DNA from: UBA9339 sp964535195
GTDB taxonomy: Bacteria > Pseudomonadota > Gammaproteobacteria > UBA9339
Assembly: GCA_964535195.1 (NCBI GenBank)
Contig: CAZHSI010000002.1
Span: 1 to 64,000 of the forward strand
DNA length: 64,000 nucleotides
Reading direction: 5' to 3'
How positions within the stretch are numbered: the first letter of the stretch is position 1; the number at the start of each line of letters is the position of its first letter. Of the stretch, positions 53,912 through 62,811 are shown piece after piece. The notes under the pieces were generated by a model, which saw only the letters and a list, made by a program, of their open reading frames with translations, searched no databases and was not told the DNA's origin. Position numbers and translations under genes: made by a program.

Positions 53912-54649
53912 CTATGATGATGTTTCTTTAATAAATTCATTTAATAACATTCTATCCATTGCTGTCAACTCGATTTTTTCTAATAACTCTGGTCGCCGTA
54001 ACCAAGTACGCCCCAAAGCCATTTTTTTTCGGAAACGGGATATTTCCGCATGATTCCCCCCCAGCAATACCCCAGGCACAGCAAGGTTTTCTATAACTTC
54101 TGGTCTAGTATAGTGTGGACAATCAAGCAACCCCGTAGCAAAAGAATCTTGACTAGCTGAGCCAGCATCACCCAAAACTCCTGGAAATTGCCGCGTTACC
54201 GCATCAATTAGCACCATCGCTGGTAACTCACCACCACTTAAAACATAATCACCAATAGATACCTCAATACCAGGCTCAATTGACATTAAACGCTCATCGA
54301 TACCTTCATAACGACCGGATACCAAAATTAAACTTTTTTGTAATACCAACTCTTTCACTAGTTTTTGATTCAAAAGGTTGCCCTGGGGTGTCAAATAAAC
54401 AATAGGGGTGAACTCAGCGCTACTCCTACGTGCGGCTGTAATTGCTGCACGAAGCGGTTTAACCAACATTACCATCCCCGGACCACCGCCGTATGGGCTA
54501 TCATCTACTTTACGATAATTATCTTCGGTGTAATCCCGTGGATTCCAACATTTAACATCAATAACCCCATTTTCCTTGGCGCGCCCAATAACTCCGTAAT
54601 TCATGGCGGTAAACATTTCAGGAAAAAGTGTAATTATATTAAATCGCAT
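53912..54649 (-). CDS. trmD: TrmD, tRNA (guanine-37-N1)-methyltransferase
   Basis: Methylates G37 in tRNAs to prevent frameshifting. Length is 245 residues. FNIITLFPEMF, YGGGPGMVM, SGRYEGIDERL and the knot motif SIGDYVLSGGELPAMVLIDA are intact. It is 185 bases away from rimM, in contrast to the tight spacing usual in this operon. Confidence 0.98.
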   Translation of the reverse strand: MRFNIITLFPEMFTAMNYGVIGRAKENGVIDVKCWNPRDYTEDNYRKVDDSPYGGGPGMVMLVKPLRAAITAARRSSAEFTPIVYLTPQGNLLNQKLVKELVLQKSLILVSGRYEGIDERLMSIEPGIEVSIGDYVLSGGELPAMVLIDAVTRQFPGVLGDAGSASQDSFATGLLDCPHYTRPEVIENLAVPGVLLGGNHAEISRFRKKMALGRTWLRRPELLEKIELTAMDRMLLNEFIKETSS

Positions 54650-54834
54650 AAACGAAGACGTAAAAATAAGGGCACCGCGTCTAAATCTATCTTATTAATT
54701 TACGAACGGCATCTCTTTCACCCAAGTCTCAGATAAGATAGATTTTATATTTATCCCGCTCTTACGAGCTTTAATGGTTTAGCTTCTATTCACCCAGACC
54801 TGCAAGCTGAAAAGCTTATACATGACTCGCGTCT
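54650..54834 (-). promoter_or_regulatory. rimM-trmD spacer with inverted repeat
   Basis: Arms CTAAATCTATCTTA (about 54681-54694) and TAAGATAGATTTTA (about 54734-54747) pair at 13 of 14 positions with a loop of about 40 bases. There is no T-run. It may be a partial terminator, RNA-processing site or relic of an insertion in the ribosomal operon. Confidence 0.4.
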
Positions 54835-55332
54835 TTACAAAAAATCTTCCGGCCAATCTACTCGTATAATTTTATTAGATAAATCTACCTTAACAATAAC
54901 ATTTGAAAGGTATGGAATCAGACATCTTCTTTGACCTTCTACCACTAAAACGTCATTTGAGCCGGTCGCATAAAGATCTTTTACTATGCCTAAATGAATA
55001 TCTTCTTTATTGATAACTTCTAACCCATAAAGCTCTGACCAGTAAAACTCATCAGCTTTCAGTTTTGGTAATTGTTTGCGCCAAACCCCTATTTGGCTGT
55101 TAGTAAAAAGTTTTGCCGCTTCTGGTGAATTACAGTTGGGTAGCTTCACAATAACATTACCAGCATGTCTTCTACCACCCTCAAGATACACTTCTTCCCA
55201 GACACCATGTTTTTTCATCAACCATGGCTTGAACTCAAGGATATTTTCGCTTGGAGTAGTAAAAGAGATTACTTTGATCCACCCTAAAATACCAAAAGAC
55301 TTACCAAAACGGCCTACTATTAGGGGAGCCAT
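54835..55332 (-). CDS. rimM: RimM, 16S rRNA processing protein
   Basis: Binds S19 and assists 30S head maturation. The ATG at 55332 (MAPLIVGRFGKSFG) fits the family better than an upstream TTG, giving 165 residues. It has GRFGKSFGILGWIKV, then the PRC-barrel (FYWSELYGLEVIN, GIVKDLYATGSNDVLVV). It follows rpsP by 11 bases. Confidence 0.96.
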   Translation of the reverse strand: MAPLIVGRFGKSFGILGWIKVISFTTPSENILEFKPWLMKKHGVWEEVYLEGGRRHAGNVIVKLPNCNSPEAAKLFTNSQIGVWRKQLPKLKADEFYWSELYGLEVINKEDIHLGIVKDLYATGSNDVLVVEGQRRCLIPYLSNVIVKVDLSNKIIRVDWPEDFL

Positions 55333-55343
55333 AAGCCACAATA

Positions 55344-55715
55344 TTATTTAGAAGTTGCTGCTGCTTCTGCTTTAGAAGTATCCTCGGCTGACGCTTCAGA
55401 TTGAGCTATATTTTTAGCTTTTTTTCTTTCTTTGCGCGCTGCATTCTTCACTTTACGCTTTTCAAGAATTTCAGGTTTATCCGCCTCAAGCAATAAACTC
55501 GCTACTCTTTCGGATGGCTGAGCGCCCTTACTTAACCAATAGCTAACCCGCTCTCTATTGAGTTCTAATCTCTTTTCGCCACCAGCAGCGATGGGGTTAA
55601 AAAAACCCAAACGTTCAAGACAGCAACCATCACGAGAAGCGCGACGATCTGCAACTACAACCTTATAAAATGGTCTTTTATTAGTACCACCACGAGATAA
55701 ACGTATCACTACCAT
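55344..55715 (-). CDS. rpsP: 30S ribosomal protein S16, long C-terminal tail
   Basis: Small-subunit assembly protein. Length is 123 residues against about 82 usually; the core (IRLSRGGTNKRPFYKVVVAD, RDGCCLERLGFFNP, AQPSERVASLL) occupies the first 85 and is followed by a Lys/Ala/Ser/Glu-rich tail. First gene of rpsP-rimM-trmD-rplS. Confidence 0.98.
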   Translation of the reverse strand: MVVIRLSRGGTNKRPFYKVVVADRRASRDGCCLERLGFFNPIAAGGEKRLELNRERVSYWLSKGAQPSERVASLLLEADKPEILEKRKVKNAARKERKKAKNIAQSEASAEDTSKAEAAATSK

Positions 55716-55767
55716 AATTAATGCCTATAACCTATCTATTAATATTAAGGTGGAGGATTGTACGTTA

Positions 55768-56349
55768 CTACAAGTCTTTATGCAACCCCGACATTACGGT
55801 TGAAAAATCGCCAATAACTAATCGCGGCATATAGGTAATAACTCGATCGATGGCCTTATTAATCTCCTTAGTTTCAGCTTGACCAGGTGCAGACAATACA
55901 TAACCGCTTGTATTATCTTTAGACTCTGCCTTACCAATACCAATACGCATCCGCCAAAAATCGTTACCGCCAAGCATATCTATGATACTTTGGACCCCAT
56001 TATGACCATTAGCCCCACCCCCTTTTTTCAAGCGAACCACGCCAGGAGGGAAAGCTAGCTCATCATGGACCACTAAGATCGAATCCATGGATAGCTTATA
56101 AAAATTAACGACCTTACTAACCGCCTCACCACTTAAGTTCATAAAGGTTTCAGGTAATAGTAACTTACACCTATGACCAGAGATATCTATATCGCTTATA
56201 GCACCTTTAAACTTAACCTCATGTTTAAATTTACTAGGATATTTGTCAGCCAAAAGACTAACCAACCAAAACCCAACATTATGCCTGGTGCTTTTATACT
56301 GTGGGCCTGGATTACCTAGGCCCACAATTAGCGCTATCCTATTCTCCAA
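55768..56349 (-). CDS. pth: Peptidyl-tRNA hydrolase
   Basis: Releases peptides from prematurely dropped peptidyl-tRNAs. The TTG at 56349 is preferred (MENRIALIVGLGNPGPQ, with AAAGG eight bases upstream), giving 193 residues; GTG at 56358 is the alternative. The catalytic His and Asn are in TRHNVGFW, followed by VHDELAFPPG and GGGANGHNGVQSI. The gene follows rplY by 17 bases. Confidence 0.96.
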   Translation of the reverse strand: MENRIALIVGLGNPGPQYKSTRHNVGFWLVSLLADKYPSKFKHEVKFKGAISDIDISGHRCKLLLPETFMNLSGEAVSKVVNFYKLSMDSILVVHDELAFPPGVVRLKKGGGANGHNGVQSIIDMLGGNDFWRMRIGIGKAESKDNTSGYVLSAPGQAETKEINKAIDRVITYMPRLVIGDFSTVMSGLHKDL

Positions 56350-56366
56350 ACAAACCACCTTTTGTC

Positions 56367-57092
56367 TTATTTACCTTTCTTCTCCGCAGCAGGGGCCTTT
56401 TCTTTACCCTTACCTCCTTCTGTCTTTGCCTCACCCTCATCTGCTTCACCTTCTTTTTCCGCTTTACCAATTACTGGTACTTCAGCTGAAACTGGGGCAG
56501 CGGTTTCTTCAGCTATAGCTCGTGGGATATATACTGTAGCCATTGGCTTATCTTCACCATGAGCTAGTGCAACAATCTCCACTTCTATGGGTAATTTTAG
56601 ATCTGACAAATGAACTGTTTGGTTAAGCTCAAGCTTAGAAAGATCAACCTCAATAAACTCTGGCAGGAATTTAGGCAAACACCGAATTTCTACATCTGAC
56701 ATTAAATGTGAAACCACCCCACCAGACACCTTTACACCAGGAGATACATCACCACCCACAAAGTGTAGTGGGATATTCATCGCAATCCTCTCAGTAGCAC
56801 TAATACGCTGTAAATCCAAATGTAAGATCTTTGGCTTAAAAGGGTGTCTCTGTAAATCTCTTAACACCACCTGCTCTTTATGACCATCAAGATCTAGGTC
56901 TAAGATCTTGGTGTAACAAGACTCATGGACCAATAACTGTAGTAATGCATTATGATCTACTGAAATACTTGTCGGTTTCGAACTTGCCCCATAAACAATG
57001 CCAGGTACCTTATCTGCACGGCGTAGGCGGCGGCTCGCACCCTTCCCCATGTCGCCACGCGAAGTAGCGTTAATCGTAAAATTTTGCTTCAT
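56367..57092 (-). CDS. rplY: 50S ribosomal protein L25, long (CTC/TL5) form
   Basis: Binds 5S rRNA. The ATG at 57092 (MKQNFTINATSRG) has GGAG six bases upstream; an upstream TTG is rejected. Length is 241 residues: L25 domain (1-95), TL5 C-terminal domain (about 100-185), and a Glu/Lys/Ala-rich tail. The rplY-pth order is common. Confidence 0.96.
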   Translation of the reverse strand: MKQNFTINATSRGDMGKGASRRLRRADKVPGIVYGASSKPTSISVDHNALLQLLVHESCYTKILDLDLDGHKEQVVLRDLQRHPFKPKILHLDLQRISATERIAMNIPLHFVGGDVSPGVKVSGGVVSHLMSDVEIRCLPKFLPEFIEVDLSKLELNQTVHLSDLKLPIEVEIVALAHGEDKPMATVYIPRAIAEETAAPVSAEVPVIGKAEKEGEADEGEAKTEGGKGKEKAPAAEKKGK

Positions 57093-57362
57093 TTTAATCT
57101 CCAAAAATTAATTTAAAATACCGACCCCGCGACCAGAGTCGAGATACGCCAACAAAAAATCAAAAGTGGTGCATTTTACCTTAACTGTCAATAAAAATCA
57201 CGATAAAAAATCGTGGTCAATTATTTCAATGTCGCCTAATACAAGCAGCGCGAGCCCAGGCAATAGGTTTGTGTGTTATACATAACTGGGGACACCATAG
57301 GGAGATACAAAATAAAGCCCGCAAGGCTAGGAACAATTATTCCAGTGCATCAATAATATAAC

Positions 57363-58868
57363 TCATATAACCCATTTCTTTCTATACCCCACTGCCTCCT
57401 GCAAATGTTCCCTCTTAATTGCTTCTTGGTTATCAAGATCAGCAATAGTGCGAGCTATCTTTATAATGCGATGATAAGAGCGAGCTGAGAGTTTAAACCT
57501 TTCGACAATATTTTCTAAAAATGTTTGATTGTCTTGCGAAATCACGCAAAATTTTTCAAGCTCCTTATTGGTTAATTCGGCATTAGCTTTTTTTGCCCGA
57601 CTAAAAGCTAGTTCGCGTGCATGAATAACTTTCGCCCTTATTTGGGCACTAGTGACACCATTATTGTTTGCTCCAGTTAACGCGTTTTTAGCTAAGGAAG
57701 AAACTGTGACCCAAAGATCAATCCTATCCAGAAATGGTCCAGAAATCCGCTTAAGATAACGCGCCACTTGCTCCGTAGTACAATTACAGCTACCACGACT
57801 ATCGCCAAAATATCCGCAAGGACAAGGATTCATGGCCACTACCAGCTGAAACCTTGCGGGGAATCTCGCCTGATGTGCCGCCCGTGAAATAGTTATATAC
57901 TTTGACTCCAGTGGTTCGCGTAACGACTCTAAAACTCCCCGATGAAACTCTAACAGTTCATCTAAAAATAGTACCCCATTATGCGCTAAAGAAATCTCCC
58001 CCGGACGAGGTGGGCTGGAGCCGCCAACCAAAGCAATACTTGAAGCAGTATGATGAGGCGAGCGAAAAGGACGAAGCCGCCAAAAATTTAAATGCTCCTT
58101 TTTACCACAGATAGAATATAGTGCAGCAGTTTCTAAAGCTTCGTCATCGGTCATTTCAGGCAAAATTGAAATAAGACGATTAGCAAGCATGGTCTTACCA
58201 ACGCCGGGAGGACCAATCATTAGTAAACTATGTCCACCAGCCGCTGCTATTTCTAGCGCTCTCTTAGCGTAATCTTGCCCGCAAACTTCATTAAGATCTA
58301 TGTTAAGTTCTGGCAGTCGCTTTGGCAAACTTACTTTATAAGGTTCAATAATTTTTGTACCGACTAAATGAGCACAAATATCCAGTAAATGCCCTGAAGC
58401 TAAAACTGTAACATCGCGCACTAACATTGCTTCTTCAGCATTTTCTTGTGGCAAAACTAAAACCCGCCCCGCTTTTTTTACAGCTAAAGTCAAAGGTAAC
58501 ACCCCTTCAATGGGACGTAATTTGCCATCAAGCGCCAGCTCCCCAGCAAACTCATATTGTGAAATATTATCGGCCTCTATTTGTTTTGAAGCGAGGAGGA
58601 TCCCCAGCGCGATTGGTAAATCGAAACGCCCCCCTTCTTTTTTAGGAAGATCGGCTGGCGCCAGGTTGATCGTAATTCGTTTAGGCGTAAATTCAAAACC
58701 AGAATTAATCAAAGCACTACGTACCCGATCTTTACTCTCTTTAATTGCTGTCTCGGGTAAACCAACCATAGAAAGAGACGGAATCCCAGAGGAAATATGT
58801 ACCTCAATCGTAACAGGCGGCGCCTCGATACCAAAACTTGCACGACTATGAATAATAGCAAGACTCAT
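57363..58868 (-). CDS. comM: ComM/YifB, Mg-chelatase-like AAA+ ATPase
   Basis: AAA+ helicase that promotes branch migration during natural transformation. The ATG at 58868 (MSLAIIHSRASFG) gives 501 residues, the family norm; an upstream in-frame extension of 31 residues is not conserved. It has an N-terminal Lon-like domain (about 20-140), Walker A GPPGVGKT, NGVLFLDELLEF and the C-terminal Mg-chelatase domain (LSARSYHRIIKIARTIADL). Confidence 0.96.
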   Translation of the reverse strand: MSLAIIHSRASFGIEAPPVTIEVHISSGIPSLSMVGLPETAIKESKDRVRSALINSGFEFTPKRITINLAPADLPKKEGGRFDLPIALGILLASKQIEADNISQYEFAGELALDGKLRPIEGVLPLTLAVKKAGRVLVLPQENAEEAMLVRDVTVLASGHLLDICAHLVGTKIIEPYKVSLPKRLPELNIDLNEVCGQDYAKRALEIAAAGGHSLLMIGPPGVGKTMLANRLISILPEMTDDEALETAALYSICGKKEHLNFWRLRPFRSPHHTASSIALVGGSSPPRPGEISLAHNGVLFLDELLEFHRGVLESLREPLESKYITISRAAHQARFPARFQLVVAMNPCPCGYFGDSRGSCNCTTEQVARYLKRISGPFLDRIDLWVTVSSLAKNALTGANNNGVTSAQIRAKVIHARELAFSRAKKANAELTNKELEKFCVISQDNQTFLENIVERFKLSARSYHRIIKIARTIADLDNQEAIKREHLQEAVGYRKKWVI

Positions 58869-59008
58869 ACCCCAAGCATAAAGGTTTTCTGATGATGGCT
58901 CACCACCGGTTTTTTTACGGTGGTCATAATTTTTATTATAGCCAATTGCTTTAACTAACAAGTAATTCTATAATTATTCTATAAGGAGTAATGGAGTAAT
59001 ACAGTACT

Positions 59009-60964
59009 ATGGAATCCACCCAAAAATTAGCTGCACTAACTGCACCTATTTTCAAAAATCTTACGCAAAATGAATTAGGTTATCTTTTGCAATCAGCAAA
59101 AACTTCGGTGTTCGAACCAGGAACAATCTTAATTCACGAAGGAGAGATTGGCCAAGAAATTTACGTTATCCTTGAGGGTAAAGTCGATGTCACTAAAGAA
59201 GGGGCAACACCCACAGAAACAACTCACCTTGCCACCCTAGAAGCGGGAAATGTTTTTGGTGAAATAAGTGTTATTACGAATAACCCTCGCTCAGCTACAA
59301 TTACCGCTATTACCAAAACTACGGTAATGATAGTTAACGCAATAAAACTTAAACAAGACCCAACAGCCCAAGTAATCTGCGAAAAACTATCACAAAACTT
59401 AGCAGCTGAACTATCGAAAAAACTAGTTTACATTGGCAGTAAACTTATAAAATATGAAGCGGGGGAATTCGCGCAAGTAAAACTCATGGAAGATAAAGAG
59501 TTTACCCCTCCGGGCTCCGTTCTATTGCTATTTGGCTGGAAATGGTCTGATATCATGTATGAAGTACCCTTCCTAGCTGAACACGGTTACGACGCCATCA
59601 AAATATTTCCTCCCCAAGAGTTTGTAGCAAAACCGGGAAATCCTTGGTGGGCCATTTATCAGCCGGTAAGTTATCAGTTAAGCAAATTTTATGGCACAGA
59701 AGAAGAGTTCGTAAAAATGGTAGATTTCTGCCACGGTTACAATATAAAAGTTTATGCTGATTTAGTTATCAACCACATGGCTGATTTCAGCGAAAACGAT
59801 CAAACGCATAATGGTACTAATGGTACGACTTTTGCCAAATACCATTATGGCCCCCTTAATCGCGATGGCGATTACTATGAGCACGACGATTTCTACCACT
59901 TTAACGGTCAAGGAAACAAACAAATTTCCAATGAAGATTACTGTCGATTAGAAGGTGTCTGGCACTTAGAACATTATGATTTTCTCAATCTCCCTAAGCT
60001 TGACCTAACTAATCCGCATGTTATTGCCATCCTCCGTAAGTACATCAGATACCTTTTAACCCTTGGTATCGATGGTTTTCGTATTGATGCCGCAAAACAC
60101 TTAAAAATTAAGGCGGTAGAAAAAATATTCTTCGGTTTTAAAACACAAGCCGGGGAAAAACCATTTCTGTATCAGGAATACTATACTGGTGCGCCAATGG
60201 GCATTGATGTTTATAGTTTTATGGAAAAATATTTTCGGATTGGTTATGTCACGGCTTTTAAATATGGGGAATTTCTCGCTGATGCCATTAACAATCGCAA
60301 CAACAATCTCCAAAAATTAGTAGAATACTCTTTCGGTAGCTCTTGGATTCACTCTCCAGAAAATCGCACCATAACTGTAATTGACAATCATGATACCGAA
60401 AGAATGATGTCAAATATGCTAAATTACAAGTGTACGCAAAATAACGCTTATGTTTTAGCATATATCTTTATGTTAGCTTGGCCCTTTGGTATCCCTAAGG
60501 TAATGTCAAGTTTCCGTTTCCTCAATCATAATGATCCCATACCCGATACAAAAGTATGGCAAAACGGCAGATGCACCTGTTTTGATGCTAATTCTCCTTG
60601 GGTAGCACAACACCGCTGGAACGCTATAGCGAATATGGTATTGTTTCGCAACAAAACCAAACATGCTCCAGGAATATCACATGTTTGGGTCAATGGTAAC
60701 CAGATAGCTTTTTCTCGAGTTTATCAAAAGCCCAAAGAAGCTGTGGTAGCGGTTGGTTTTGTTGCTATTAATTCTACTGAACAAACTATCAGACGCCGTT
60801 TTGAAACAGGTTTACCAGAGGGTGAATATTATAACCTCATTGCATGTGAGCTATCTTCAGGTAAAATGCGCGGCCCAACCATAACTGTAGAAAATTATGG
60901 CTTTGCTACTATCGAGGTCCCACCGTTTGATGCGATAGCAATTAGTATAGATTTTGCAAAATAA
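59009..60964 (+). CDS. Cyclic-nucleotide-binding domain fused to GH13 alpha-amylase
   Basis: A 651-residue protein with two domains in one frame. Residues 12-125 are a cNMP-binding domain: HEGEIGQEIYVILEGKVDV, then the phosphate-binding cassette with FGEIS (Glu85) and PRSATITA (Arg94), both ligand residues intact. Residues 165-651 are an alpha-amylase resembling the animal-type branch: region I DLVINH (251-256), region II GFRIDAAKH with nucleophile Asp360, acid/base Glu390 in YQEYY, region IV IDNHD with Asp462, and MSSFRFLNHND. All three catalytic acids are present. There is no signal peptide. The gene stands alone between comM and the transporter. Cytosolic glycogen breakdown gated by cAMP, or use as a secreted effector, are both possible. 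Confidence 0.9.
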   Translation: MESTQKLAALTAPIFKNLTQNELGYLLQSAKTSVFEPGTILIHEGEIGQEIYVILEGKVDVTKEGATPTETTHLATLEAGNVFGEISVITNNPRSATITAITKTTVMIVNAIKLKQDPTAQVICEKLSQNLAAELSKKLVYIGSKLIKYEAGEFAQVKLMEDKEFTPPGSVLLLFGWKWSDIMYEVPFLAEHGYDAIKIFPPQEFVAKPGNPWWAIYQPVSYQLSKFYGTEEEFVKMVDFCHGYNIKVYADLVINHMADFSENDQTHNGTNGTTFAKYHYGPLNRDGDYYEHDDFYHFNGQGNKQISNEDYCRLEGVWHLEHYDFLNLPKLDLTNPHVIAILRKYIRYLLTLGIDGFRIDAAKHLKIKAVEKIFFGFKTQAGEKPFLYQEYYTGAPMGIDVYSFMEKYFRIGYVTAFKYGEFLADAINNRNNNLQKLVEYSFGSSWIHSPENRTITVIDNHDTERMMSNMLNYKCTQNNAYVLAYIFMLAWPFGIPKVMSSFRFLNHNDPIPDTKVWQNGRCTCFDANSPWVAQHRWNAIANMVLFRNKTKHAPGISHVWVNGNQIAFSRVYQKPKEAVVAVGFVAINSTEQTIRRRFETGLPEGEYYNLIACELSSGKMRGPTITVENYGFATIEVPPFDAIAISIDFAK

Positions 60965-60985
60965 TTCTTTTTGCGTATTAACCCG

Positions 60986-62221
60986 TTATTCTACCGCAAA
61001 CAATCCCCATTGTAATAACAGCGGAAAAACAGTAAAGAACACTCCAACGATGGTAATTATCGCAAAAGATATTTTGCCCAAAGAAACGTGATATGGTGAT
61101 ACTGACATCAACTGCGGATTTTTACGAATCCGTGTCACCATAATTGGAGGCAAAACAAGAAATAAGACTGCCACAAAAATACCTGACCAACTAAAGTAAC
61201 GTAAAAAACCATTAGGGTCAGATAACAAGACATTGACCAACAAAGGGGGAAAAAACGTTAAACAAGCTGTCTGCAAACGACCAACCTTAGTATTAGGACG
61301 TTTAAACCCATCAGCTAAAAAGTCAAATAATCCTAGAGCCACCCCTAAAAAAGCTGTGGTCATTGTGATATTAGTAAACCCATGAATACAAAGCTTAACA
61401 AAATCATTAGTCGCAATGGTGGTTAATACTCGCGCTAATTCACCTGTACTACCACCAATAGCTGAGAAGCCATCCTTCCCATCCATGGATATCTTAGACA
61501 AAATTGGAGCTAACCAAAACAAGTAAACAACCAAGCAGGTCGTAGTTCCTGTAATAATGATCCACTTAAGTACTTGCGGTTTTTTTCCTACATACATTCT
61601 AATGCTTGGGATAACAAAATGATAATTAAAAAGTGTCAGTAAAACTGGGGAGGCTACTAAAACATGACGAATTTGATGTATATTTGGCGTTACAAGTAAC
61701 TGACTGGGATTAATATAAGCCAAAAATAATACTATGGTAGTAATTAACAAAAATCCTTTGACACTAATTAGGCCCCGGTTAACAAAATCGGTAGCTTTAG
61801 TGCTGCAATAAACCGCACTGCCTAAAATTACCGTAAACAAAGTAGTCACTAACCAATGCGGCACCTTCATAAAGGTACCAGCTCTTAAAAGACCAATTAT
61901 TTGATCCGGTTCCCCAGCAATATAAGCCGCTAAAGTCGTATAAAGCAGCAATAAATAAGCAATCCAAATAATAACTTTACCGATAGGACCTAAAGTGCTT
62001 TGGGCCATAGAATTAAAACTACAAGCGTTATCTGGTAAAGAGAGAGTTACCTCAAGAACTAACAAGCCAGTTACAGTTTGTAAAATCCACAAAAACAACA
62101 TCATGACTACCGTAGCAGTGAACCCAGCAAAAGCACACGCCATTGGCATAGCAACGATTCCCGCTCCAATTGCGCTACCAACTACCATCATAACGCAACC
62201 AACAAACTTTCCTACTGTCAT
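60986..62221 (-). CDS. Aromatic amino-acid (TyrP-type) transporter
   Basis: Inner-membrane permease of the HAAAP family, 411 residues, with about 11 helices. The N-terminal GSAIGAGIVAMPMACAFAGF is the family signature. It resembles TyrP/Mtr; tyrosine or tryptophan is the likely substrate but is not proven. Convergent with the CNB-amylase gene, 21 bases apart. Confidence 0.9.
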   Translation of the reverse strand: MTVGKFVGCVMMVVGSAIGAGIVAMPMACAFAGFTATVVMMLFLWILQTVTGLLVLEVTLSLPDNACSFNSMAQSTLGPIGKVIIWIAYLLLLYTTLAAYIAGEPDQIIGLLRAGTFMKVPHWLVTTLFTVILGSAVYCSTKATDFVNRGLISVKGFLLITTIVLFLAYINPSQLLVTPNIHQIRHVLVASPVLLTLFNYHFVIPSIRMYVGKKPQVLKWIIITGTTTCLVVYLFWLAPILSKISMDGKDGFSAIGGSTGELARVLTTIATNDFVKLCIHGFTNITMTTAFLGVALGLFDFLADGFKRPNTKVGRLQTACLTFFPPLLVNVLLSDPNGFLRYFSWSGIFVAVLFLVLPPIMVTRIRKNPQLMSVSPYHVSLGKISFAIITIVGVFFTVFPLLLQWGLFAVE

Positions 62222-62245
62222 AATCGCCCCTTAAAAATATCGCTA

Positions 62246-62310
62246 AATCAAATTTAGACTCGCCACATGGCTTTATCACGAGAAAGACCATGTGGAATAA
62301 ATTTAACTCT
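62246..62310 (+). repeat. Two-hairpin dispersed repeat, short copy
   Basis: AATCAAATTTAGACTC, hairpin CCACATGG/CCATGTGG, then ATAAATTTAACTC. The core and second hairpin are missing, leaving a unit flanked by near-direct AAATTTA-CTC repeats. Confidence 0.7.
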
Positions 62311-62404
62311 CACGCCTGTCCTTACTTATTACCGATCAGATCCGATACTCCTACATAACCTAGACGCGAAACCTAAGATCAAAACTCCTTCGACTCAAAC
62401 AAAC

Positions 62405-62444
62405 CCACATAAAAAAACCAGCTAATGCTGGTTTTTTTATGTGG
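62405..62444. terminator. Perfect 18-bp bidirectional terminator
   Basis: CCACATAAAAAAACCAGC, loop TAAT, GCTGGTTTTTTTATGTGG: a perfect 18-base inverted repeat with a T7 run on either strand, a textbook intrinsic terminator. The nearest upstream gene on the minus strand is polA, 367 bases away; no gene reads into it from the left. Confidence 0.85.
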
Positions 62445-62811
62445 CATAGATGAACCTATTCTGACCCCTAAAAGATCTAACAACACACGACTGAAGACAA
62501 ATTTTAAAAATATCTAACCAAATCTCGTGAGTAAAAAGTTACCACAAAAAGCTACTATGATTGGTAATACAATGCTTTAACCATCTTGACTTTAACCAAG
62601 ACTAAGAGGCATATTAACTCAACACATAACTAATGTTCAAGCTATTTAGCGTGAAATTAATAACTAGCGCGTTTCAAATTTAGACCGAAATTTGGCTTTT
62701 TACTAAAAAAATCTCTGGTAATAAGAAGTATTTCAAGCTATTTCCAATAAAAATTGTCTTTTTAGCGCAAACTTAAAATATATAAAGTAATCAAATTTAG
62801 ACTGTACAATT

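Larger units (their letters stand above)
62222..62811. other. Intergenic region between polA and the transporter gene
   Basis: There are 590 bases with no credible gene. They contain a short two-hairpin repeat (62246-62310), a perfect terminator palindrome (62405-62444), a TTCTGACCCCTAAA motif at about 62459 shared inverted with 46385, and loose repeat-end motifs AAATTTAGAC at about 62686 and 62793. Confidence 0.65.

Noticed and set aside
53369..53917. Plus-strand ORF of 182 codons opposite rplS and the alkyltransferase
   Set aside because: It lies antisense to well-identified genes and its residues are those expected of a reverse-frame shadow.
58869..58961. N-terminal extension of ComM from base 58961
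   Set aside because: The extra 31 residues are Lys/Asn/Gly-rich and unlike the family, which begins at the MSLA Met.
14693..62811. CRISPR array among the repeats
   Set aside because: Repeats are far apart, imperfect, hairpin-based and not regularly spaced, and no cas gene is present.
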